A stretch of 64,000 nucleotides of DNA from Enchytraeus crypticus (GCA_905160935.1 CAJHZI010000548.1:2166001-2230000), one strand, 5' to 3'. Counted from the first letter of the stretch, positions 22,629 to 34,184 are shown. The notes: a model not told the origin generated them from the sequence alone. A program made the numbers and translations.

Positions 22629-25102
22629 ATATAAACACTTTTCTTGAGATCTAGTTCACTACATGACGGACAGAGAAGTTAGCGGCAGACTCTGATGCTG
22701 CCAATAAACCTAGAGAAGAGCACAGGCAACATCGACCTACAGTTATTCCATGCATGTAAGTATTAAACAGACACATAACGACCATACATAAAATCAACAA
22801 ACCACATAAATATTCAAAAGTTCTGTTAGTTATCACCAATAAAGAAATAGGTTGTCAACTCTATCTTCCACAAACATAAACGTTACAAAATTGCCTAAAT
22901 CAGATTAAACTCACGCAAAGACCTAATCATGTTCAACTAAATCATCAATCGCTTAGTACACTCGTAAATGAAATCAAAATGAAAGTTTGCATATAAGCTA
23001 CAGCAAGGTCTACATAACATTGTCTCAGAAAGTAACAAAATATGGTCCTAGCCAAACAGAGCAGGCATATCATCAGGAAATATCGGCAGAGGTTTCAGCT
23101 TACAAAATTTAGAAATGAGAAAGTTGAGACGAAATTTAATATCTGACATGTTTTCTCAACTTTTAAAACGGGGGCAATATGACATTTTTGCGAGGGGAGT
23201 GGGTCCTTGGGACCCAGAACTGTCACTGAAAAATATGCGTCTGAAAAATTATTCTTAAATCATCTTAGTTGGCCTAAAAATCAAGCAAACAATCAAATAC
23301 ACATTACTAAAGTTAAAGAAAAATAACGTAACCAGAATTCTAAAACAATGCAATACAGCCACTAAGATAAATGTAAATACAACACAGAGAATACCAAAGG
23401 TTCTACAGTTAAGTCCCACTCACTAAGTGGCACTTCTTAACAACCGAAGCACTCACATTGCCTGTATTTCACTTGTCTCACTCGCTCTAATATTCTGCCA
23501 AGTGGCAGGTCCTAGGTACAAGTGTTAAAATAAAGAACGCTTCGGGTCTTGAATGGCATAGACAATACAGACACCAGACTTAACTTTCTCAAGTTGCACA
23601 GAACCACACCAAAATTCTGCTAAATTGGCAAAGACTCAATCAATCAATAAAAACTCAAAATTTAAGTTTTAACGAAATCAGCACATAACCATGAAAAATC
23701 AAAATGAGATTTTTACACTACAAAGTAGAATAGTTTGACAAGCAGATTCCACAGTCAGATAAAAAAATAATCAAGTTCCACTGTAACCATCACAATTCTG
23801 CTAACATGCCACAGGAGACTTCGCGGTCCCTTTAGAAGTAAAATTAATTAATTAATTAATTAAATTCTACTTCCATCAGTCGAGCTATGGATCAAAACAA
23901 AGTATTGTAGTAATTAGTGCCAAAAATGATCAGATTTAAAATTATGTATTTTCTAGATATTATCAAATTTAAATAAGTAATTATCATTTTAAGGATGTCC
24001 ATTGAAAATGGCAGGCCCCAGTTCCAGCCAATATACTATTTACCAAACTAAAGTTTGCTGAATTATACTGGCTCAGGAAGCAACAACAACTCGTCACCAG
24101 ACATTATAACATCAGTTCGATCACAGATTCACACTTTATGTAATAAAAGTGAAAATATCATACTCCAAGCAGGCATATATTTACGAATGGAAGGACTATA
24201 GTAACGAGTTCAACTAGCTAATTTAGGATATGACTTAGGGTTAGAATGCAAAGATGAGAATATGTTCTTTAATTCTGGAAATAAGTTTGTTCTTTGGACG
24301 TCATATAATACATAGAAACCCTGCTATAATATATCCATATATTGATACTAGTTCTTTTTCTTTCAAAGACATTTTTCTTTGACGAAAAGTATTCAAAATT
24401 CAGCCAGAATATCTTCAGCAGTACTATAGTAGTAGCATGAGAGCAGATATAGCACTAGCTATATGATGATTTTCAAAAGTACTACAAACTCAATTTTTTA
24501 AAAAATTTGAAATACTAAAATAATTATATAATTGCCTAGACTTTTATAAAATTATAACACAAGTGAATACAGAGATAGAAAGAGATGACCGATGTAGAAA
24601 AGGCTGCATCAAGTACGTGGCAGTAAACAGCTGGTGAAAAATTAAACACATGTAGCATGTATAAAATTATTTATGCTATTACTTCACTAAATCCACATAT
24701 CATAAGCACCCTAATCAATTAGACAACAATCTACTAAATAGATTTATTGCGATCAACCAAGAAATAGAAGAAAAACTAACATAACAGAAAGAAATACCAA
24801 ACATTACACTACTTAAATTTTGAGACAAAGGTGTGTTTATTGGACACCCCATAGTAACAACTGATTTCCTTAGAAGAATTGTTTGTAAAAAATAGTTACA
24901 AAGTTTGTAGCTATTTTATTGTAGGCTGTAAAGAAAATCGACAAATATCCCACTTACAATTCCAGATACAGCAAATAAGCGTATATCATGTATATAATCA
25001 TATATACAATGTATCTATATATAATTAGCCTTAGAGAGACACAATTTAGCTATGCATATAAATATAAATTAAATTCAACTAAGCATTAAATACTGACGCT
25101 AC
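22629..25102. other. Long stretch without a recognisable gene; may include the ELOVL 3' UTR
   Basis: About 2.5 kb of AT-rich sequence with few repeats apart from a TTAA run (23842-23862). It lies directly downstream of the minus-strand ELOVL gene, so part is probably its 3' untranslated region. Where the transcript ends cannot be read from sequence. Confidence 0.4.
24836..24841 (-). terminator. Candidate polyadenylation signal for the ELOVL gene
   Basis: TTTATT on + gives AATAAA on the minus strand, about 335 nt after the stop codon. A second hexamer lies at 24915-24920 and a third at 24743-24748. Choosing among them needs transcript ends. Confidence 0.25.
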
Positions 25103-25175
25103 TTAACAAATTGCTATTTGAAATGAGAAAACAAACATAACAAACCAAGCAATTAATGCAAACAAAATCCTACAG

Positions 25176-25697
25176 TTACTCCTGCTTCTTCCCAGCAGAG
25201 GACCCATTGGATACGCCCTTTCCGTTGCTCTCCTGGCGGGATTTCCTCGCTGTATCGCCTCCGCCAACGTGCCGACCTTTAGACGGAGATGCGTAGGCGC
25301 GGTAGAAGAAGTGAACGAACAGTATGAAGTAGCTAACGTACATGAGGATCGTAATGACGACATTGGCACTGGACTGCAGACATTTCTCTCCTCTCATCTT
25401 AAGCACGCCCACGGCAACAGCCACGGAGAGGCCGGCTACCATCTGAGTGATCTGCAGCGAAGTGATCATCACATTGACAGAGCGCGGGATGGAGAAGCGC
25501 AGAGATTTGAGAGCGTAGTACGAGTACATGAGCGAGTGGACGCAGTAGTTCATGACGAGATAGTAGCGACCGGAAGCGACGTACTGTGGATAGGAGTAGA
25601 AGCAGTAGATCATGACGGTGATGTGGTGGTACCAGTGGAGAAACTGCAGCGGCTGCTTGCGGAGGATTATGAATGCCGTGTCGCCCAGCTCTACCAT
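25176..25697 (-). CDS. ELOVL6-like: Very-long-chain fatty acid elongase (ELOVL6/3-like), exon 2
   Basis: This exon encodes residues 124-296 of a 3-keto-acyl-CoA synthase. ELOVL enzymes catalyse the rate-limiting condensation of malonyl-CoA with an acyl-CoA in the endoplasmic reticulum; the ELOVL6 group extends C12-C16 chains. It opens after a TTTTTCAG| acceptor. Family motifs are complete: KxxELxDT (K123 from exon 1 to T130), the catalytic histidine box HWYHH at 144-148, NxxxHxxMYxYY at 173-184, and TxxQxxQ at 202-208. NYCVHSLMYSYYALK is closer to ELOVL6 and ELOVL3 than to the ELOVL2/5 or 1/7 groups. Several hydrophobic segments follow, as expected for a multi-pass protein. The hydrophilic tail (about residue 267 on) is longer than in vertebrate ELOVL6 and ends KKQE, a canonical dilysine ER-retrieval signal. 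Exact orthology to ELOVL6 rather than ELOVL3/6 ancestors is inferred. Confidence 0.92.
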   Translation of the reverse strand: MVELGDTAFIILRKQPLQFLHWYHHITVMIYCFYSYPQYVASGRYYLVMNYCVHSLMYSYYALKSLRFSIPRSVNVMITSLQITQMVAGLSVAVAVGVLKMRGEKCLQSSANVVITILMYVSYFILFVHFFYRAYASPSKGRHVGGGDTARKSRQESNGKGVSNGSSAGKKQE

Positions 25698-25734
25698 CTG
25701 AAAAATCAATCAATATCAATCAATCAATACGAAT

Positions 25735-25780
25735 TTAACGTCCAATTCCTCGCCATAAGGCAATGTCAGGGACGTTTCTT
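25735..25780. repeat. Dispersed repeat fragment in the ELOVL intron
   Basis: TTTAACGTCCAATTCCTCGC then GGCAATGTCAGGGACGT, related to 9485-9545 and 31677-31722. The open frame at 25829-26056 in the same intron has no similarity. Confidence 0.5.
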
Positions 25781-26626
25781 GTAGACTCTACACAAACAGG
25801 CGCCAATGCACCACACGATGACGACTGAGTGCACAAAGACCACAAGAGAAAGCGAGATCAAAATAGTGCAAGTTCAAGATCCAAGGTCAGCAGGTTAAAA
25901 TTTAGACCTATAGCGGAAAGAAATGGGTTTCAGCTTCACTTAAGGAGAGGCCTTCTCAGAAGTCATCAAACATTTATCAGCTATGATTCAGATACGATCA
26001 ATGTTAGTCATATTTATGAGCAAAACAAGCAGGTTATCGACCTCATGACAAAATGAGGCAGTGAGATTCCAGCGGCTATTAAAATGGCACAAAAGCTGAT
26101 CAATTTATCACTTATACACTACAGTACTCTAAAATAAATTGAGTCAGTAAACCAGAAATATTTTATTTTATAAATTTTAGTTCATAGAAGTCATTTCTCA
26201 GAAATATTTCTTATTGAAATTTAAACCATTTCCATAGTACAATTAAACTATAGGCAAATTAATTAATTCGAATTGATAAATCAATTTTTAAATATGCATT
26301 TATTCAGACATGGAGCTATAATTCACTAAAAGCAAAAAAATTTAATTATCTGTCTAGTTTTCCAAATTTAACAAATTCATCAATTTCTAAATGCATCAGT
26401 TAAAGAATTAAATAATTACTGCTCTCCGACAAATTTAAGGTTGCTAAAATAAAGCTCACAATTTTAAAACTTAGATCTAGACACAGAACAGATTTTGCAA
26501 CCAAAGACCATCTCTATGTCCACACCTTACACTATTTATGGCAATGATGTAAATTTTCAATCTAAGCTTAAATTACTACTCTACGTAAAAATGTGTAGAA
26601 ATGTTGCACTAACAAGGCATATAACC

Positions 26627-26683
26627 AATAATAATAATAATAATAACAATAACAATAATAATAACAATAATAATAATAATAGA
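26627..26683. repeat. (AAT/AAC)n microsatellite in the ELOVL intron
   Basis: AATAAT run with scattered AAC units; the poly-N open frame over it is an artefact. Confidence 0.93.
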
Positions 26684-26689
26684 ATATCT

Positions 26690-26900
26690 CAATACAGTAG
26701 TGGTAACATTATGAAGTTTTAAATGGCAGATCCTGAGAATTAAATTAAATTACTGAATTAAACCCTCGTGGGTTTGAATCCCAAGTTATATGAAAATGGA
26801 CTAAATTTCTTGATGGTTTAATATGTGGTCTTAAAAAGTAATAGATATCAATACAGTTGATCATTTCAGTATAATGCATGTTTACTTTTTATTTGTTTAT
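26690..26900 (+). mobile_element. SINE-B remnant in the ELOVL intron, overlapping the exon 1 side
   Basis: TAGTGGTAACATTATGAAGT TTTAAATGGCAGATCCTGAG, then a B-box-like GGGTTTGAATCCC, then ATGTGGTCTTAAAAAGTAAT AGATATCAA. It is a decayed version of 28143-28375. It ends about 60 bp before the exon 1 splice donor. Confidence 0.6.
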
Positions 26901-26958
26901 TTTTTATAACAGTGTATACAACAATACGTAAGGCGTAGAACAGTATATGCAATGATAC

Positions 26959-27327
26959 CTTAGACATAGTGAAGAGGAATGCCCACACACCAGTCACTCT
27001 ATTAGTCATATACGATCCATCCGTGCACAAGCTATGCTTCCAACCATGATCTGTAACACCACCTACCAGCTCAGGAACAGTGCGGATAGCTCCGATTATA
27101 CTAAACCCCGCTAACAGACAGTTCCAAGCAGCTAAGAGTCCTCGAAGAGACCACGGCGGTCGAGATTTCATTAGATGCTGGCCGGAGAAGATCAAAATGA
27201 CATAGAGCACCGAAGCATATACCGATGTCGATTTGATACTGTCGACAAACTCCATGCTAATATTTCCGTTGAACGACGTCTCAAGGGGCGTCAACAATGG
27301 TATAGATAATTCTGCTGAAGCCTCCAT
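26959..27327 (-). CDS. ELOVL6-like: Very-long-chain fatty acid elongase (ELOVL6/3-like), exon 1
   Basis: This exon encodes residues 1-123. The ATG at 27325-27327 has A at -3 and G at +4, a good context. The sequence shows an N-terminal luminal stretch with an N-glycosylation-type NIS, a first membrane span (about 37-50), then GQHLMKSRPPW, which corresponds to the conserved G-R-H-L-M region. A second span ends in FSIIGAIRTVPE, matching ELOVL6 FSIFGALR. The exon stops at TCTAAG|GTATCATT, exactly after the lysine of KxxELxDT. Continuing past this donor gives an intronic stop after 30 codons. Phase is 0, and joining to exon 2 restores the motif as SKMVELGDT. The 1261-bp intron holds a trinucleotide repeat and a SINE-B remnant. 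Upstream, a further non-coding 5' exon is possible (TTTTGTAG acceptor-like sequence near 27390), but not shown. Confidence 0.9.
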
Positions 27328-27628
27328 TCTATCTTAATCTATTAAATCTGACTGTATTATACCAGGAAGAAAAGGAAAAATGATCTGCGTAATTACCTAC
27401 AAAATGAACAAAATGATTAAAATAAGATATCGTTAAATACTTTTAATAGCAAATATAATTTTATTGACGATAATGGTGTCTATAACTTTTGCATCTGATT
27501 GTCTGAATAAGAGTAGACAATATTATTAAAATTGTTACACGATCATAATTTCATACTAAATGAATAATCCATAAAGACAATTGCATTGGGATTGATTTTT
27601 TTATCCCGAAACGTAATTTCTGCATTAT

Positions 27629-27838
27629 AATGAGTTTCAAAATCATTATAATTAAATTATATTAAATTATTAAATTATATAATTAAATTATAATGAGTTT
27701 CAAAATCATTATAATTAAATTATATTAAATTATTAAATTATATAATTAAATTATAATGAGTTTCAAAATCATTATAATTAAATTATATTAAATTATTAAA
27801 TTATATAATTAAATTATAATGAGTTTCAAAATCATTAG
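27629..27838. repeat. 63-bp tandem repeat, about 3.3 copies
   Basis: Copies start at 27629, 27692, 27755 and 27818 and are almost identical. Each holds AATGAGTTTCAAAATCATTA, itself a weak dyad, followed by AATTAAATTATA-type sequence. It lies about 300 bp upstream of the ELOVL start codon, so it could be in its promoter or first intron. Confidence 0.95.
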
Positions 27839-28142
27839 TCTTAAATTCGTAGTTCAACTAACTGCCACAGCGTATTTAATTATACAATAAAATAATAATC
27901 GAATATAATTAGCACATCCTAAATTACTGAATGATACTAATTAAATTTTAAAATCAAAACACTGAAATCTTCTTAATCTAGCTCTATTACGCGTCACTTT
28001 ATGGAAACAAGAGTGGTCTTTCCCACCCTCTTCCTCCACAGATTTTGATCAATCACGGAGACATACACATCACCATCCGCAAAATTGAAAATAATATCTT
28101 TTGCACTAAAAAATTTATTATAATTTATTATTATTTATATTA

Positions 28143-28375
28143 GAATGTCTAAATAGCGTAGGGGTAACGTCATGAAGTTTTAAATGACAAATCCTGAGGT
28201 GATTTGAATCCTCGTGGGTTCGAATCCCGGCCGTGCTGATCTGAGAGTAAAACCTCGGACATTCACTGGACTGGTTATACGGAAAATGGTCTAAATTGCC
28301 TAACGGATTAAGCATGTGGTTTTAAAAGTGATAGATATCAACATAGTTGATTATTCACTATAATGCGTGTTCACT
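28143..28375 (+). mobile_element. SINE-B, tRNA-derived SINE, best copy
   Basis: A tRNA-like head has an A-box-like TAGCGTAGGGGTAAC and a perfect B box GGGTTCGAATCCC (from 28217). It is followed by a unique body with CTGAGAGTAAAACCTCGGAC ATT and a 3' part ending near GCGTGTTCACTTTTTT. Decayed relatives lie at 26690-26900, 29275-29335 and 9735-9800. 28376-29870 is AT-rich; no gene seen. Confidence 0.72.
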
Positions 28376-29874
28376 TTTTTATCCTGTTTAAATAGGTTAT
28401 GCTTATTGCCCATACCTATCTCTCATTTATTAGTTGATAATCTGTGTAAGCGCCTTTCATATATTTTCTGATTGGACTTTTTTATGTAGTCTTAACATAT
28501 TTCCTATCCAAACTAATTCAATAAAGAATTCACTCCAAGGAATTTTTTTGTCCTTTCATGAACTTCTTCATTTTTATTATATATAAATAATATATATCTA
28601 GCAGATTTTAAAGCAATTTTCAATGAAATACATCGATATCATAAATAAACTGATATACATGTGATATTCCAACAATAGGATATGAGCGATAATAAAAGCA
28701 ATGGGATATAATGAAAACTATACGATTAATATACAATTCTGTGTTACATTAAACAGTCAAATCAACGTAAAAATAACGATTTATCATATTTTAAACATTA
28801 AACGTCTGTAATAATTCAGAAAACTTAACAAGAATTTATTTTCTTATTTATATACACACACCTATAGCAACCGTCCTCCTTTTCCAACCCTTTAGGAAAC
28901 TGCTATCCGTGATCCTTAAAACACTAACCATATGAGCAGCCCAAACAGCCCAAACATTCAAGTCAAATATTTAAATTATTATCATTCTATCGTTTTCTGC
29001 TACAAAACTTTGATAATTCTAAGAGAAATTATACATCAATATACATATCAAAAAAGCAAACTGTACTTATCATATAAGTTACCGGTACGTTAAATAGTTG
29101 CAAATTAAATCAGTTCAAAACTATATTAAATTATAATTAAGAAGCTCACAAAATGATCGATGCAGTAGATGGTAATTTTAAAGCCTCTCATAGCCATTTA
29201 TAGAGAGATCATCATTCCTTACACTAGATACTGACATAAACTTTAGCCCGTTCATTTGGATGATTATCTGGCGAGATGATCAGAGAGTAAAATACCGGAC
29301 ATTGACACAACCTCAGTAACCCGAAAAAATGACAAAGAGTGCATGATTTCAACATGCGAAAGTGAAAGTATTCAAATACATGCAGAATTCCAGCGCCATG
29401 CATACATCGGATCTGCTATGGCTGAGCTAATCCGGTTTATTTAATGCTATTTAATTCTAGCTAAATATAAAATTGTACACGTACGTTTCGCAGAATGTTT
29501 GTAATTTTTAATATAGTTGAAGTCGATCTATTTTATCCTAATTAAGGTCATGCTAATATACGGTCCTAGTTATTGTCCTCGTCTGCATAGACTCTGTAAG
29601 GCCAAGCCGCTATACAGTTTCAAGCATCACCATTTAACCTTAAGGGCCTATACTCAATGTATCGCAGGTTTTTTAAACTTTGTATCATGCTTGCGATGAT
29701 ATAACTCAGCCAATACATAATGTTGTAACCAGTTTCAGCACGCCCAACACTCATGCTATGATATACAGTATAGCCGCTGTAGACCTTAGAGAGATTTACG
29801 TTTACTTGACCTCTATAGTACAGTTCAAATTTTAACGTTTTAAAAGTAGTTATAAAATTTAAACCCAATGAGCG

Positions 29875-30205
29875 CTTGAGTCACTCACACACTCACTCAC
29901 TCACTCACTAATGCACTCACTAATGCACTCACTCACTCACTAACTCACTCACTAACTCACTCACCAACTCACTCACTCACCAACTCACTCACTCCCTTCC
30001 TCACTCACTCACTTACTCACTCACTCACTCACTCACTCTCGCTTACTCACTCGATTGATGACTCAGTCAGTCAGTCAGTCAGTCAGTCAGTGTCAGTCAG
30101 TAAGCCAGCCAGCCAATCAACTAATCAATCAATCAAATAATAAATAAATAGATAAATCAAAATCAATTAATCAATCAATCAATCAGCTAATCAATCAAAA
30201 TCAAT
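29875..30205. repeat. Compound tetranucleotide tract: (TCAC)n, (TCAG)n, (ATCA)n
   Basis: About 330 bp in which one tetramer passes into the next by single-base change: ACTC, then CAGT, then CCAG, then ATCA/AATC. This is a visible series of repeat-unit conversions. 30206-30570 shows no gene. Confidence 0.95.
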
Positions 30206-30574
30206 TAATCAATAATCGCTCTTCTCGGAAAGAGGCCGATATTTAGGATGAAAATAAGTTGATACCAGTGCGGTAGTAAAAACTTAATGTTTCACTTACC
30301 ACTTTTCTACGCATTTTGTTGAGTTTATAGGGATATAAATTGAATATAAAATAATTAATATTTGGCAGAATTTGAACAAATATACTGTAATGTTTATATC
30401 AGGTTGCTCTCTCTGACGAGTTAAAGATTAACACTCAGTATGTCTAGGCCTACTCATAGAGTTGCCTCAATTGCAATCGCGAATAGAATTATAAAATGTC
30501 CATTTAATAATTGGTAGCGACTCTTGCTTATCGTGAAACCATGATATCAACTCCGCCTCCCGTCTCTACCATGG

Positions 30575-30745
30575 GGCGGGGTTTAGCGCACTTGATGGAG
30601 TGGACTCGTTGAGCTCGGTTAGTACTTGAATGAGCCGGCGACCACTTCGGAAAACACACTGCTGAATGATTTGAATAAATTTTGAAACCCATGGTGTTAG
30701 AAGGTTAATCTTAAATCCACGCTAACTGCACGATCACTGGCAGTT
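30575..30745 (+). mobile_element. 5S rRNA-derived SINE, second copy
   Basis: GCTCGGTTAGTACTTGAATG followed by AGCCGGCGACCACTTCGGAA matches the 5S C-box region. Then comes the same tail as at 6826-7060 (GGTGTTAGAAGGTTAATCTT AAATCCACGC). Confidence 0.7.
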
Positions 30746-30792
30746 CTTTATGGAGAGGGGTGGGGAAGTAATAATAATAATAATAATAATAG

Positions 30793-31563
30793 TGATGGGA
30801 ACGAGGCAGTTGCAAGACGCCATCCTTCATAAGTGCTCCCTTTCTGCCGATAGATCTATTGACGTTGCGTTGTCAGTTTGGTCCAAAAGCCTCACCTCCA
30901 GTGCTCCACCTTCTACCACAGTCAGTAACCAGAAATCATGGGACCGTCTTATAGTGGATCGGATTTATACCAGTCTGTTAGAATCCCAGTCCAATGCAGT
31001 AGACAGAGCACGACTCCTAGCTGTATCAACCAAAAGAAGCAGCGACTGGCTTCAAACGAAGCTCAGGTAGAATGTCTCGCCATCACAATTTAAATGACTT
31101 GATATGGCGAGCACTTTCAAGAGCAGGCATGCCTTCCTCTAAGGAACCAAGTGGGTTGTCCAGATCAGACGGCAAGCGTCCGGACGTCTTGACTTTAGTG
31201 CCCTGGTGCAACGGTAAATGTGCCGTATGGGACGTCACGGTCATTGACACTATAGCAAACTCCTACCTGAATACGACTTCAGTCACAGCCGGTGGAGCTG
31301 CTGTTCATGCCGCCTCTAGGAAGTTGGATAAATACCGTGATCTGTCCTTAGGATATGAAGTTGTTCCGGTGGCCATTGAAACCATGGGCCCGATGAATCC
31401 CGAAGGTGCTGACTTTATTAATGGCATAGGGGGACTTATTGCAGAGCAAACCGGCGATAAGCGAGAGACTTCTTTTCTTTGGCAAAGGCTTTCCATGACT
31501 TTGCAAAGATTTAATGCAGTCTGCTTTAATAATTCTTTTAAGCAGTTTGATGACCTCGAGTAG
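30793..31563 (+). pseudogene. Non-LTR retrotransposon C-terminus with R2-like restriction-type endonuclease; decayed
   Basis: Two reading frames belong to one LINE protein. 30793-31070 gives the region just after RT (SWDRLIVDRIYTSL...ARLLAVS...SDWLQ). 31072-31563 gives a restriction-like endonuclease domain: RPD (36-38), then WDVTV (53-57), then K84-x2-K87-Y88, the order seen in R2-type RLE domains. Further on are GDKRETSFLWQRLS and QRFNAV, which close the ORF in this family. Between WLQ and SRHHNLND a TAG stop and a gap replace about 55-60 residues. That interval normally holds the upstream helix and CxxC...H...C knuckle, so this copy has an internal deletion. The 3' end is a run of A then AATAATAAT. 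The RT itself is absent (5' truncation). Confidence 0.7.
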
Positions 31564-31624
31564 CCGGGCGGCGATTCAGCACGTATTGCTTGAATCGTTT
31601 TTATCAAACCCCAGGTTCTTTACA

Positions 31625-31672
31625 CCGGGGTAAAAAAAAAAAAAATAATAATAGTATAATAATAATAATAAT
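31625..31672 (+). repeat. A-run and (AAT)n tail of the LINE copy
   Basis: GGGGTAAAAAAAAAAAAATAAT then ATAATAATAATAATAATGG. A matching AATAATAATAAT run flanks the 5' side (30768-30790), so the element either landed in an AAT repeat or carries a repeat-like target duplication. Confidence 0.6.
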
Positions 31673-31676
31673 AATG

Positions 31677-31786
31677 GTTTACGTCCGTTTCTTCATATAT
31701 GGATGATGTCAGGGACGTCAAATAGCAAAAACTACAAAAACAGCGAGTGAACAAGGAAACTCTGTTAACATATGCGTTATGTTACA
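31677..31786 (+). repeat. Dispersed repeat fragment continuing into repeat-E
   Basis: GGTTTACGTCCGTTTCTTCA then GGATGATGTCAGGGACGT, then AAAAACTACAAAAACAGC and ATGCGTTATGTTACATATA. It links the motif seen at 9485 and 25735 to repeat-E. Confidence 0.55.
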
Positions 31787-31792
31787 TATATA

Positions 31793-31870
<78 letters not shown>

Positions 31871-31926
31871 ATATATATATATTATATATATTATATAGAT
31901 ATATATATTTATATTATATATAATAT

Positions 31927-31972
<46 letters not shown>

Positions 31973-32000
31973 ATATATATATAATTTATATATATATATG
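31787..32000. repeat. (TA)n microsatellite, about 210 bp
   Basis: Long TA run with ATTTAT and ATAGA breaks. Followed at 32060-32118 by an AAT/ATT hairpin-forming run. 32119-32640 shows no gene. Confidence 0.95.
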
Positions 32001-32640
32001 TAACTAGAAGAAATAAACGATATAAAATGATAGCATAAGCTAATAGTATTTTTTATATTATTATAATTATAATAATAATAATGATAATAATTATTATTAT
32101 TATTATTATTATTATTATCACTCTCTTCAAATCTAGGCTATTTATTATTTATACATGTAGGTCTGTGGCATTAGTTTAAATTTGAACGCAATAAGAACAT
32201 TTCAAGACGTGCGTAGCCAAGGTAAATACGAAGCCGATATTTTGATGAATTTCTCGTAGGTGAGCTATTTTAGTACAGGTATTGTTTACAGATGTACATG
32301 TATATATATTGATCAGTACTTCGCGATAGGATCTATAGCTTCACCCACACAATTATATTTTATTTAACTGTTGGCTTAAGAAAACTGATTGCAGCGTATT
32401 TGCTCTGCTTTAAATCTCGCTTTCTTTTCAGACCATGCTAATGTATTTGTTACTATGATAATTAGTTATACACGTTGGCCTATGGTATATTTTATAAATT
32501 ATTATCGAATATCTTTGTTTTTATGAATTATCACCTGCTCTAAATATCTTTGCCTTAAAAATTCCGTTAGAGATAGATTTGTGAACTCGTTAAATATTTA
32601 TTTCATATAGGTGCCTCTCTGGAACACTGAAATAAAATAC

Positions 32641-32642
32641 TA

Positions 32643-32697
<55 letters not shown>

Positions 32698-32841
32698 TAG
32701 TACACTGTCTACTGGCAGGTCCATGATAAATAACACCTCCACTCTTCTCTGTTTTCCTCTTTCCTCTTCATTTCCACATATGCGTGGGAAATGAAGAGAA
32801 AAGCGGAAGACAGAGAAGAGTGGAGGCGTTACTTACTAAAG
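32641..32841 (-). mobile_element. LINE-A 3' end with CT tail, duplicated as a palindrome
   Basis: The CT run (32641-32698) is followed by TAGTACACTGTCTACTGGCAGGTCCATGAT-like LINE-A sequence in inverted orientation. From about 32733 to 32839 two LINE-A pieces face each other: AACACCTCCACTCTTCTCTG... and, 50 bp later, its reverse complement ...CAGAGAAGAGTGGAGGCGTT. The arms are about 50 bp with a loop of only a few bases. 32842-33450 is AT-rich, with an AT palindrome at 33060-33115. Confidence 0.7.
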
Positions 32842-33454
32842 GGAGTCTTTAAAGCTCAATATTTGCCACAAATCAGGTTTTGTCATGACTATTCTACTAC
32901 ACATCGCCTGCAAAAAACTCTGTGAACTTCTTACCTTAATGGTATGCATTTAATATAACCAACGTAATGAAAGGGATAACTCTTGATGACAATTATTTTT
33001 ATTGAAGCCAAAAATGATGCATAAGAAAAAAGGAAAGAAATTTCTTTTTCTTTGACGATATCAATTAAAATTGATTTAATAAAATCAATTAATTGATTTA
33101 TTAAAATTGATTAAATCAAATTAGAGCCATAAAAATGGAAAGAGACGAAATTTCAATAAAAATTAACGCAGTTCATTCTGCTGATTTTGGTCATTTCACC
33201 CCCGATTTTATTTGATTAATATCATTCCACTCTAGGTTTGTCTTTTATTGCAATTCTCAGTTTTTATACGTTAAAGCTATTCAATTTATCATGGAATGGT
33301 AGAAATGTGAGCCTCAATTCTTCGCTTACAGTGAAAAATTAAATACAAACAAATAGCACCAAAAACTCATCTAGTACCATATTTTGAAGTTTTTATATTA
33401 ATCTATATAAAAGTCAAAAATAGATCGTTTATCGGTTTAGTGATCAGTTTGATA

Positions 33455-33552
33455 GCATTAGCAGTAGGCTTATTATTAGCATTAGGCCTAATTTTAGCAG
33501 TAGGCCTACTATTAGCATTGGGCTTACAATTAGCAGTAGGCCTACTATTTAA
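33455..33552. repeat. About 30-bp tandem repeat, 3 copies
   Basis: GCATTAGCAGTAGGCTTATT ATTAGCATTAGGCC-type units with TAGGCCTA nodes. The hydrophobic open frame over it follows from the repeat. 33553-34015 is AT-rich. Confidence 0.75.
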
Positions 33553-34017
33553 TGATATCAGCAATAAAAAAATATGTTTGCAAGAGTTCGATCAACATAT
33601 CAATTCAAATGTAAGCCTTTAGATAAGAATATGCGGAAACTGTATGATAGAAAGCTAATTTCAATTATATTAATAGAAAAAATATAATTTTTCGATGAAA
33701 AGTTTCAGAATTTGTAATTTAACAAATTTATCTGAACCCTACAAAATTATTGATAAAATCTCGTTATAACTAACAAATCAGTTTGGCATTTACTTTACTT
33801 GTCTACAGAGAGACCATTATTAGTAGTCTGATCAATTGATTAAACTGCTTAACCTGTCGATTTCAGCCCACTAATAGCCAACAGTCAAGACTTTTTTAAT
33901 CCACTCCTACCGGTACATTCTACCTGTGGTGATGATAGTTAAAACTAGAGGAGAGATCACTTAATTAATTAAGAAGATAGGAGAATTGAGATAATACTGT
34001 AGAGTTATGTGGAGCGT

Positions 34018-34093
34018 GAAAGCAGACTCTGAGTATGAATATGTACCTTGGCCATGCCACTAGGCAGAACACTAGAGGGAGAGTGAGATAGAT

Positions 34094-34134
<41 letters not shown>

Positions 34135-34184
34135 TAGAAAGATAGAGAGACGCAGAGAGAGGGAGAGAGAGAAAGAGAGAGATT
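34018..34184 (+). mobile_element. LINE-A tail remnant with expanded GA tract
   Basis: TGGCCATGCCACTAGGCAGAACACTAGAGGGAGAG matches, with changes, the LINE-A end CATGGACCTGCCAGTAGGCAGTGCACTAAGAGAGAG. It is followed by about 100 bp of GA repeats. 34185-36830 is AT-rich and holds only short open frames without similarity. Confidence 0.5.

Noticed and set aside
27995..28110. Minus-strand 38-codon open stretch upstream of ELOVL
   Set aside because: Protein-like in parts, but no ATG, no acceptor at its start and no recognised similarity; could be a repeat relic.
28143..28230. Functional tRNA gene
   Set aside because: A and B boxes are present but no cloverleaf can be drawn by eye, and it continues into a SINE body found elsewhere.
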